Shown here piece after piece: positions 1-5,804 of a stretch of DNA of 5,804 bases. Source of the stretch: Flavobacteriales bacterium. Lineage in GTDB: Bacteria; Bacteroidota; Bacteroidia; Flavobacteriales_D; Crocinitomicaceae. A program made the position numbers and the translations under genes. The first letter of the stretch is position 1. Each line of letters begins with the position of its first letter. Location: the NCBI GenBank assembly GCA_009926905.1, contig RFNX01000477.1, positions 1-5,804 on the forward strand, given 5' to 3'. The notes under the pieces were generated by a model. It did not search any database. It was not told the DNA's origin and saw only the letters and a program-made list of their open reading frames with translations.

Positions 1-3000
1 GAAGGAGGTAATCTTTTTGACTATATTACCACTGGAGAATGTAATTCTCCTAATGATGGGTTTCATGCTTTAATGAAGGTTAATTTTGATTCCTATTTTA
101 ATGCGGGTTATCAAGCAATGTATCCAATAAATTGGTTAAATGATTATACACAAAATATTTCAGATTGCAAAATGGATTTATTCTCAGTATTGCTACATGA
201 GGTTGGTCACATGTTAGGTTTTGTTTCACTTGCAAATAACAATGGTCAACTAGAACCGTTCTCTTTATTCGGTAACAATAACTTTTCAAGGTTAGATTTT
301 TTAATGTATCGAAGCAATGACATGACTGCTACTTCCTTACAAAAATTCATTCTTGGTACGCCAAACAATTGTTTTATAAATCCAATATTTTCAAATATTT
401 CGCTAAATGATAAAAAATTCTGGTCAGGCTCAAATGATGCGCCTAATAATCATCCAATTTTATCTGGGTCTCATTATTACACTGAGGAAAGTTCATTATT
501 AAATTCTATGCTATCTCATCTGGATGAACAAGCACTTTCATACACTCTACGTTCTAGAAATGCTCCTGGATATTCAGAAAATTATGCAATGGGGCCATTT
601 ATTTCAAATGGAGAAAATACAAGATCATATAGTGATGCTGAAGTTGTTATTTTCTTAAATATGGGATACAATCTTAATCCATTATTTAACAATTCAAATT
701 TAAATAATTTACCTCCTTATTCATTGAAAATTGGAAATGATCCGAATTATCCGAAACCTTACAATGATTCTCTTATTCAATCTTTTTATCAAGATATAGT
801 TAATCCTGATACTGTGATAATAAACAATGTTGGGACATCAGTTACTTTTAATCTTTGGCAAGATACTGGGATTATGGATCATGAAGGTCAGGTAGTTACT
901 GTAGCTGATAGTTCATTGACTAATATAAGAGGATGTGGTAACGGTGGAAATAATCATAATCAGTTATCCTTATCAGCTGACAAAAAATCAATAACGTTTA
1001 TTCCAAGAGCAAATTTCGTTGGTCGAGCACAATTTGCATTTAAACTATTTGACGGTGTAAAAGTTGGTTCTTGGCATCTATATACAATAGACGTTTTAAC
1101 TGGAAACAATGTCAATTATCCTTTTGGGTCAAATTTGTTAATTAATGGAGATTTAGAGGAGGGTACTGAGGTTAGAAGATCAGGAATTGAACAATCAAAA
1201 CCCAATACAACACAAGAGTTTTATAAGGAAGGTTTTATAAGGGGTACACACTTTTCAGATGCAAATCCTTTTAACGAATATGCTAATTTATGGGGCCCTT
1301 TTGGAGCTGGAGATATGATAAGAAACAGCTGGGGATGGGATTATTGTACTTATGGAAGTTCAACAAATTCTTTTCCTACGTCTTATTTTCCTTTACCTAA
1401 ATCAGATTATGGTGATCGATATCGTTCTTTAAGAGAGAATTATAACTATTTCGGACTTGGAGACTCTTTGCGACAGTTTCATAAATATGTTTTAAAATTT
1501 GATTACGCTCATAAACAAGGAGTTTTTAATGTAAATCAAACTTCCTTCCCAATAATAGTTGGATTTACAAATAACCCTATTTGCAATGATTTGCCTATTT
1601 TAGAGAATAAAATTAATGAACATATAATTCATGCTCCATTAAATACGTGGGAACAAAAAGAAATTTTTTTCTATTATTGTTCTTCAATTCCGACAACTTT
1701 TCTAAATATTCAGATAGGATTATCAGATGTATTAATCGACAACATTGAAATCAGAGAAGTAACTGAAATTCCTGATTTAGAAGTATCAATTAGTGGTGAT
1801 AGCACTATTTGTAAAGGAAGTTCAACAGTATTGTCAGCTAATGTCTCTAATTCTTTTTGTAATCCAAGTTATTTGTGGTCAAATGGAGCAACAACATCTA
1901 GTATTTTAGTAATTCCAACAACAACTCAAAACTATACAGTGACTGTAAATGATGGAAATCAATCTGCTTCTGCTTTAAAAAATGTATCTGTTTTATCTAC
2001 TGTTGCGACAATACCTACTTTTACTCAATCTAATCCTATATGTCATGGGGTACCAGTTTATCCACTCTCAACAACTTCATCCAATTTGATTTCAGGAGTT
2101 TGGTATCCTGAATTAAATGACACAATATCAACAACTTACACTTTTATTCCAAATTCAGGTCAATGTGCTTCCGTTACAACTATGGACATAGTAGTCATAG
2201 AACCTATTTCACCAATTAGCATCACAGATACGATTTTTTGTTACGGTTCAAATATGAACGATTTAGCGGCTATTCCAACAAATGGTATAACAGGGACTTG
2301 GTCACCTATCTTTTTTTATTTAGGTATTGGAACAAAAAATTTTACGTTCACTCCAAATTATGGACAATGTGCTACCACTGCGACATTAACAGTTACAGTA
2401 ATACCATTACCAACTAATTCTATTACTACTCAAGATTCAACAATAATTTGCCAGGGAGATTCGGTTGTTTTATATACAAATGTTGGAGCAGATATAACTT
2501 ACCAATGGAAAATGAATGGAGAATTTCTTGAAGGTGAAGCAGGTGCAAGTTATACAGCTACAGAATCAGGTTCATACACTTCTGTACTAACCAATAATAG
2601 CAATTGCACTTCAACTTCTTTGCCAATTGTAATAACAGTTAATCCAATAAGCACCCCAACTTTCAACCAAATTGCCCCAATTATTTCTGGAACCGTTTTA
2701 AATGAACTTCCAACCTCTTCAACAAATGGAATAATTGGAACATGGTCGCCAGCTTTAAACAACACTGCAACGACAACCTATACTTTCACTCCAAATGAAG
2801 GGCAATGTGCACCGTTGACAACTATGACAGTAATCGTAAATCCTGATTCCACAACCTTTTCATGGTTGGTTTATCCAACTCCAACTAATGGTTCCTTAAC
2901 ACTTCAATTTTCAGGTTTAAACGCGGATGCACAACTACTCATTGTTGATTCTCGTGGGCGTTTGGTTCGAAAAATTTCTATTTCTAAAAACATAGAAAGC

Positions 3001-3096
3001 TATTCATTGGATATTTCAGCCTTAGCCGCAGGAGAGTATTTTTTGAATCTTGAAAATCAGAACATAAAAGAGAAAAAGAAAATAACGAAATTTTAA
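1..3096 (+). CDS. Secreted zinc metalloprotease with Ig-like repeats and T9SS sorting domain (5'-partial)
   Basis: The frame is open from base 1, so the first internal ATG (73) is not the true start; the signal peptide and N-terminus lie outside the window. Of 1031 visible residues, the N-terminal third is a zincin peptidase. It has HEVGHMLGF at 66-74 (zinc ligands H66 and H70, catalytic E67), then SHLDE with H173 as the likely third ligand, and AMGPF with M197 as a probable Met-turn, followed by a DAEVVIFLNMGY helix. Residues 262-370 resemble an Ig/cadherin-like module (FIPRANFVGRAQFAFKLFDG). Residues 378-588 begin LLINGDLE and end LIDNIEI, as in galactose-binding-like jelly rolls. Residues 593-948 are Ig/PKD-like modules. 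Residues 949-1031 form a type A T9SS sorting domain (VYPTPTNGSLTL, then AAGEYFLNL, ending KKITKF). The expected route is Sec export, then T9SS secretion and domain cleavage. Peptidase activity and substrate are inferred. A mainly adhesive role is possible. Confidence 0.88.
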   Translation, partial: EGGNLFDYITTGECNSPNDGFHALMKVNFDSYFNAGYQAMYPINWLNDYTQNISDCKMDLFSVLLHEVGHMLGFVSLANNNGQLEPFSLFGNNNFSRLDFLMYRSNDMTATSLQKFILGTPNNCFINPIFSNISLNDKKFWSGSNDAPNNHPILSGSHYYTEESSLLNSMLSHLDEQALSYTLRSRNAPGYSENYAMGPFISNGENTRSYSDAEVVIFLNMGYNLNPLFNNSNLNNLPPYSLKIGNDPNYPKPYNDSLIQSFYQDIVNPDTVIINNVGTSVTFNLWQDTGIMDHEGQVVTVADSSLTNIRGCGNGGNNHNQLSLSADKKSITFIPRANFVGRAQFAFKLFDGVKVGSWHLYTIDVLTGNNVNYPFGSNLLINGDLEEGTEVRRSGIEQSKPNTTQEFYKEGFIRGTHFSDANPFNEYANLWGPFGAGDMIRNSWGWDYCTYGSSTNSFPTSYFPLPKSDYGDRYRSLRENYNYFGLGDSLRQFHKYVLKFDYAHKQGVFNVNQTSFPIIVGFTNNPICNDLPILENKINEHIIHAPLNTWEQKEIFFYYCSSIPTTFLNIQIGLSDVLIDNIEIREVTEIPDLEVSISGDSTICKGSSTVLSANVSNSFCNPSYLWSNGATTSSILVIPTTTQNYTVTVNDGNQSASALKNVSVLSTVATIPTFTQSNPICHGVPVYPLSTTSSNLISGVWYPELNDTISTTYTFIPNSGQCASVTTMDIVVIEPISPISITDTIFCYGSNMNDLAAIPTNGITGTWSPIFFYLGIGTKNFTFTPNYGQCATTATLTVTVIPLPTNSITTQDSTIICQGDSVVLYTNVGADITYQWKMNGEFLEGEAGASYTATESGSYTSVLTNNSNCTSTSLPIVITVNPISTPTFNQIAPIISGTVLNELPTSSTNGIIGTWSPALNNTATTTYTFTPNEGQCAPLTTMTVIVNPDSTTFSWLVYPTPTNGSLTLQFSGLNADAQLLIVDSRGRLVRKISISKNIESYSLDISALAAGEYFLNLENQNIKEKKKITKF
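2005..2844 (+). repeat. Three copies of a 66-67-residue Ig-like protein repeat, interrupted by one unrelated Ig-like module
   Basis: This is a protein-level repeat inside the metalloprotease gene. Copy 1 (2005-2205, 67 codons) and copy 2 (2206-2406, 67 codons) are directly adjacent. Copy 3 (2647-2844, 66 codons) follows an intervening module of about 80 residues (2407-2646) that looks like a conventional Ig domain (ICQGDSVVL, YQWKMNGE, GSYTSVLTN). Shared positions are a cysteine-glycine element near the start (ICHG, FCYG), a central GTWSP or GVWYP, a YTFTPN-like strand, GQCA and a closing TVIVNP-like strand. The nucleotide sequences have diverged, so this is an old duplication rather than a recent tandem array. 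Such modules usually act as stalks or adhesive spacers in Bacteroidota surface proteins. Confidence 0.75.
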
Positions 3097-3351
3097 TCTA
3101 AGATTTGGATATTAAATTTTAAGTGTTGTTAAATTGGATTCTAAAAGTGAATTCCTTCCTTGGAATTATAATAAGTGTTAATGCAGAAGTAGTTTCAATA
3201 TACGAATAAAAGTCTCCATTAGGCTATTTAAATTAAATCAATAATGGAAATTGGTTAGAGATTTAATTCCTTTTTGAAAACAATTTGGGTGATGAATAAA
3301 GTCTTTTTTAGGCTCAACCAAATCTAACTTATTGTTGAGATGATTGATTTT
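3097..3351. other. Intergenic gap between convergent genes, no gene seen
   Basis: This AT-rich stretch of 255 bases separates the stop codons of the plus-strand metalloprotease and the minus-strand response regulator. I see no convincing reading frame and no RNA gene. It holds two short hairpins, listed separately. Because both flanking genes end here, termination signals are expected, but neither hairpin is a textbook intrinsic terminator. Confidence 0.6.
3150..3167 (+). terminator. Weak hairpin downstream of the metalloprotease gene
   Basis: AATTCC and GGAATT form a perfect 6-bp stem around a TTCCTT loop, about 53 bases after the stop codon at 3096. The sequence after it is ATAATAAG with no T-run, so it is at most a weak or 3'-end-stabilising structure. 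The position is suggestive, but a stem this short could occur by chance. Confidence 0.2.
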
Positions 3352-3353
3352 TT
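3313..3353 (+). terminator. Candidate intrinsic terminator, plus-strand sense
   Basis: CTCAAC (3313-3318) pairs with GTTGAG (3334-3339) across a 15-base loop, and a run of six T follows at 3348-3353 after an eight-base gap. Read on the plus strand, this could end transcription from the metalloprotease gene, though the loop is long and the T-run is displaced. On the minus strand the bases following the stem are A-rich, so it does not serve as a standard terminator for the response-regulator operon. Confidence 0.3.
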
Positions 3354-4089
3354 AAATCCCCAAAATCTCTTTCAAAGGAGCGTAAGCAGTTCTGCTAATT
3401 GGTAATCGTTTTCCAGAACGAAGAATAGCTAAATAACTGTTTTTTTCAAAAGATTCAATTTTTGTAAGTTCACTGATATTCAAAATGTAAGAGCGATGTA
3501 TCCGAACAAATACTTTAGGATTTAGAAGTTGTTCAAAATAGTTCATTGTTTTCTTTTTCAAATGCGTTTTGCCTTTGTGATGAATTTTAACGTAATCGTC
3601 ATAAGCTTCAAAGAAATCAATTTCTGAAGTTGGGATGATGCTTATTTCTGTTCCATCTTTGATAACGATTCGATTTTGTTCTTCGGGTTGTTTGTTAGGA
3701 ATGTCGTTTATCTTTTGGTCGTTAGCTGTTTTTTGAGCAGGATTTTGCAACCATTTTTGAAGGGCTTGTTGGAATCTTTCTTTTGAAAAAGGTTTTAACA
3801 AATAATCCAAAGCATTGGTGTCAAAAGCTTTTAAAGCATATTCATCGTAAGCAGTTGTGAAAATAACGGCAGGTTGATCCGTCAGAATTTCCAATAGTTC
3901 AAATCCATTAATTTTAGGCATTTGAATGTCTAAGAAAATTAAATCAGGATGATGTTGAGCAATTGCTTTTGCGCCTTCAAATCCATCGTTACACTCAGCA
4001 ACTACTTCTAAATCAGGAAAATCTTCTAAATATTCTCGCAACAAAACCCTAGCAAGTGGTTCATCGTCAATTAGAATGATTTTTTTCAT
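3352..4089 (-). CDS. LytTR-family response regulator
   Basis: This 245-residue protein is a two-domain transcriptional regulator of usual family length. The receiver domain (about 1-115) shows the acidic pair D8/D9, the phospho-acceptor D54 within LDIQMP, T78/T79 and K99 in LLKPF. A polar linker (about 116-138) leads to a LytTR DNA-binding domain (about 139-245) with RIVIKDG at its start, FEAYDDYVKIH, the signature FVRIHRSYILN (194-204) and the terminal SR pair at 232-233. The ATG at 4089 lies inside the end of the histidine kinase gene, giving a 23-base overlap that suggests translational coupling and makes the kinase its likely partner. There is no Shine-Dalgarno; the upstream bases are A-rich, as is normal in Bacteroidota. 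It should accept phosphate from the kinase and bind promoter DNA. Its targets cannot be read from the window. Confidence 0.95.
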   Translation of the reverse strand: MKKIILIDDEPLARVLLREYLEDFPDLEVVAECNDGFEGAKAIAQHHPDLIFLDIQMPKINGFELLEILTDQPAVIFTTAYDEYALKAFDTNALDYLLKPFSKERFQQALQKWLQNPAQKTANDQKINDIPNKQPEEQNRIVIKDGTEISIIPTSEIDFFEAYDDYVKIHHKGKTHLKKKTMNYFEQLLNPKVFVRIHRSYILNISELTKIESFEKNSYLAILRSGKRLPISRTAYAPLKEILGI

Positions 4090-5125
4090 CTTGTGGTATT
4101 TTTAATTGAACAGTAAAAGTGCTTTCTTCTTTCTTAATTGAAAGTAAATCAGATCGTCTATAAATCAATCCCAATTTGCGTTCCACGGACTTTAAACCAT
4201 AGCCAGTTCCTCCGTTTTTTGCCATCGATTCTGAGTCATAAGGATTTGAAATTGAAACGAAAAGCAGATTATTTTGACACGTTATCTGAATATCAATTTG
4301 AATCGTGCCAATGGTTCCATTCACTCCAAATTTTATGGCATTTTCTACCAAAGGTTGCAAAATTAAGGAAGGTAAAATGGCTGTTTTACAATCATCTGTA
4401 ACGTCTATACTTACTTTTAATCGTTCGCCAAATCTTACTTTTTCAATCGACATATACAGTTCCAAATAGGCAATTTCGTCCTCTAAACTGTTGTAATCTT
4501 CTTTTCCTTTTTGAATCGTTTTTCGCAGGAAATCAGAAAGATTGATCAACATTTCTCGAGCTTTTTCAGGTTGAGATTTCACAAGTGCATTGATGGAATT
4601 TAAGCTATTGAAAAGAAAATGCGGTTGAAATTGTTGCTTTAAATTATTCATTTCAGCCTTTGTAAGTTGTCGTTCCTTTTCCAATAAGCGATTGAATGCT
4701 TGATTTTGCTCTTGTAAATGTTTATCAATCCACAATTGCTGCACGATAGAAAGCATTAAAATAAACAACACAAACCATCTTAAAAAGAAGATTTTTGGTA
4801 ATAATTCCAAATACTGAATATCTGCGCCCGCAATCCATTGACCGTACCAATTTGTCAATAAAGCAATAATTAAACTAAACATAGCTATTGTACTGATATG
4901 CACAATATTTATAGCGGAACGTGAATGGTAAAAAGCGTGAATGCGTTGAAGGATAAATGTAAAAAATGCTAGCCAAAAATAGCAGTGGAATGCATCCGAA
5001 AAAGCTGCGTGGTAACTCATTCCGTTTCCACGCAGCAAAAAATAATAACCTAAGGTGATGAGTGCTAATAAAAATGCAGTAAATGCAAATCTATTTTTAC
5101 CAATTTTTCGAATCAGATTTATCAT
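4067..5125 (-). CDS. LytS/YehU-type sensor histidine kinase, four-helix membrane sensor
   Basis: This 352-residue protein has four predicted membrane helices (about 13-31, 45-61, 75-92 and 112-133) with only short loops and no sizeable extracytoplasmic domain. A coiled-coil-like linker (about 134-165) leads to the His_kinase domain. Its phosphorylation motif is QPHFLFNSLNSI at 167-178 with H169. The ATP-binding HATPase_c domain has an N-box LVENAIKFG at 259-267 and a G-box GTGYGLKSVERKL at 306-318. I chose the ATG at 5125; an in-frame GTG at 5146 would add seven residues and deepen the overlap with the upstream gene from 29 to 50 bases. Neither start has a clear Shine-Dalgarno. The gene sits between a LiaF-like gene and its LytTR regulator, overlapping both. 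It should autophosphorylate and pass phosphate to D54 of that regulator. The signal is unknown and may arrive through the membrane or through the LiaF-like protein. Confidence 0.93.
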   Translation of the reverse strand: MINLIRKIGKNRFAFTAFLLALITLGYYFLLRGNGMSYHAAFSDAFHCYFWLAFFTFILQRIHAFYHSRSAINIVHISTIAMFSLIIALLTNWYGQWIAGADIQYLELLPKIFFLRWFVLFILMLSIVQQLWIDKHLQEQNQAFNRLLEKERQLTKAEMNNLKQQFQPHFLFNSLNSINALVKSQPEKAREMLINLSDFLRKTIQKGKEDYNSLEDEIAYLELYMSIEKVRFGERLKVSIDVTDDCKTAILPSLILQPLVENAIKFGVNGTIGTIQIDIQITCQNNLLFVSISNPYDSESMAKNGGTGYGLKSVERKLGLIYRRSDLLSIKKEESTFTVQLKIPQDEKNHSN

Positions 5126-5804
5126 AACTATCGAGTTCAATTCCACCCATCACGCACGTTCCTTTGATGTAAACAGTTTTTGGTTCTGCGATTAAATCTA
5201 AATTATCGGGAACACGTTTGTCGTCCATTCCACCCAATATTGTCGTGACATCGGCAACCACTTTCCAATTCGAAGGAATCAGTAATGAAACGCCACCCAT
5301 AACACATTCAATATTGATGGTGAGTTCTTTCTCAAAATCGGCTTGAATCATATTGATTTCAGCTCCGCCCATGATGCTTGTAATCGAAACGCCTTTTAGA
5401 TTTTTGTTAACTACTTTATTGGTTACGCCACCTAAAATTGCTGAAGCTTGGATAACATCTTCGTCAGTTACATTTCCGAATTTTTCATACTTGTCCTGCA
5501 CAGACTTTTTTTTTTGACCTCGAAATAGCGATTTAAAAATCATAAGTATTCCAAAGAAAATAATCAAAACGGGCCATAAAAATTTATGATTGATAACATC
5601 AGGCATCATATCTTGGAGCATAAATACTGAACCAATCAAAATCATAATGTATCCACCCAAACGCTTGAACTGATGTTTTATAAGCGACACAAAACCAATG
5701 GCAATTAGAATCATTTCCCATGATAAAACCCAATGTGGAATTTCAACGCCCATTTGTTTTGCCAAAATAAGACTACCTGCAGTAACTATAAAAAGTCCTG
5801 CAAT
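5097..5804 (-). CDS. LiaF-like (YvqF/DUF5668-type) membrane protein, 5'-partial
   Basis: The reading frame stays open to the window edge, and the 13 codons before the TTG at 5765 encode hydrophobic sequence (IAGLFIVTAGSLI) that completes a membrane helix. That TTG is therefore not the start, and the true N-terminus is outside the window. The 235 visible residues contain helices at about 1-15, 28-43, 50-65 and 75-93, arranged as hairpins like the N-terminal part of LiaF-family proteins. A basic stretch (FRGQKKK) comes next. The C-terminal domain has five Gly-Gly turns (ILGGV, IMGGAE, VMGGVS, ILGGMD, VMGGIEL), the LiaF C-terminal-like pattern of short beta-repeats. In Firmicutes, LiaF restrains the LiaS kinase. 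Here the gene overlaps the start of a kinase gene, supporting a related sensory or inhibitory role, but this is inference. The domain also occurs in proteins with no kinase partner. Confidence 0.85.
   Translation of the reverse strand: MAGLFIVTAGSLILAKQMGVEIPHWVLSWEMILIAIGFVSLIKHQFKRLGGYIMILIGSVFMLQDMMPDVINHKFLWPVLIIFFGILMIFKSLFRGQKKKSVQDKYEKFGNVTDEDVIQASAILGGVTNKVVNKNLKGVSITSIMGGAEINMIQADFEKELTINIECVMGGVSLLIPSNWKVVADVTTILGGMDDKRVPDNLDLIAEPKTVYIKGTCVMGGIELDSYDKSDSKNW

Noticed and set aside
98..289. Minus-strand open frame of about 63 codons opposite the metalloprotease gene
   Set aside because: It lies opposite the conserved HExxH-coding region, has no recognisable domain, and the plus-strand frame has clear family motifs throughout.
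2550..2765. Minus-strand open frame of about 71 codons opposite the Ig-like repeats
   Set aside because: Its hydrophobic-looking product comes from reading repetitive Thr/Asn-rich codons in reverse. There is no motif and it lies wholly inside a well-supported gene.
2005..2844. Possible CRISPR-like or recent tandem DNA repeat
   Set aside because: The periodicity is at the protein level with diverged nucleotides, coding-frame spacing and no identical direct repeats separated by unique spacers.
3097..3351. Possible small RNA or small gene between the convergent genes
   Set aside because: Stops are frequent in the frames I read, there is no promoter-like element I would defend, and the only structures are two 6-bp hairpins.
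4138..4401. Plus-strand open frame of about 87 codons opposite the kinase HATPase domain
   Set aside because: It covers the antisense of the conserved N-box and G-box, and its composition and lack of motifs mark it as a shadow.

Overview
The window looks like chromosomal DNA from a Bacteroidota bacterium, most likely of the order Flavobacteriales. The DNA is AT-rich. The plus-strand protein ends in a type IX secretion (T9SS) C-terminal sorting domain, which is characteristic of this phylum. The minus-strand genes form a LytS-like kinase/LytTR regulator pair with overlapping reading frames and no clear Shine-Dalgarno sequences, also typical of the group. The genus cannot be fixed from the sequence.

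Layout: (1) Positions 1-3096, plus strand: one large secreted multidomain protein, truncated at its 5' end by the window edge, with 1031 residues visible. From N to C it carries a zincin metalloprotease core, an Ig/cadherin-like module, a probable galactose-binding-like jelly-roll domain, several Ig-like modules including three copies of a 66-67-residue repeat, and the T9SS sorting domain. (2) Positions 3097-3351: a 255-base gap between convergent genes, with two weak hairpins and no gene that I can support. (3) Positions 3352-5804, minus strand: a compact three-gene operon read right to left. It encodes a LiaF-like membrane protein (5' end beyond the window), a four-helix membrane histidine kinase of the LytS/YehU type, and a LytTR DNA-binding response regulator. 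Adjacent genes overlap by about 29 and 23 bases.

The two halves are convergent and need not be functionally related. The plus-strand product is probably exported by T9SS and either released or anchored at the cell surface, where it would act as a peptidase with adhesive or substrate-binding accessory domains. In the minus-strand operon, the kinase has no sizeable extracytoplasmic sensor domain, so the LiaF-like protein is a good candidate for its sensory or inhibitory partner. This would be an architectural parallel to Firmicutes LiaFSR cell-envelope stress systems, built from different kinase and regulator families. That functional reading is inference. The operon promoter lies outside the window. 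I found no tRNA, rRNA, CRISPR array or mobile element.
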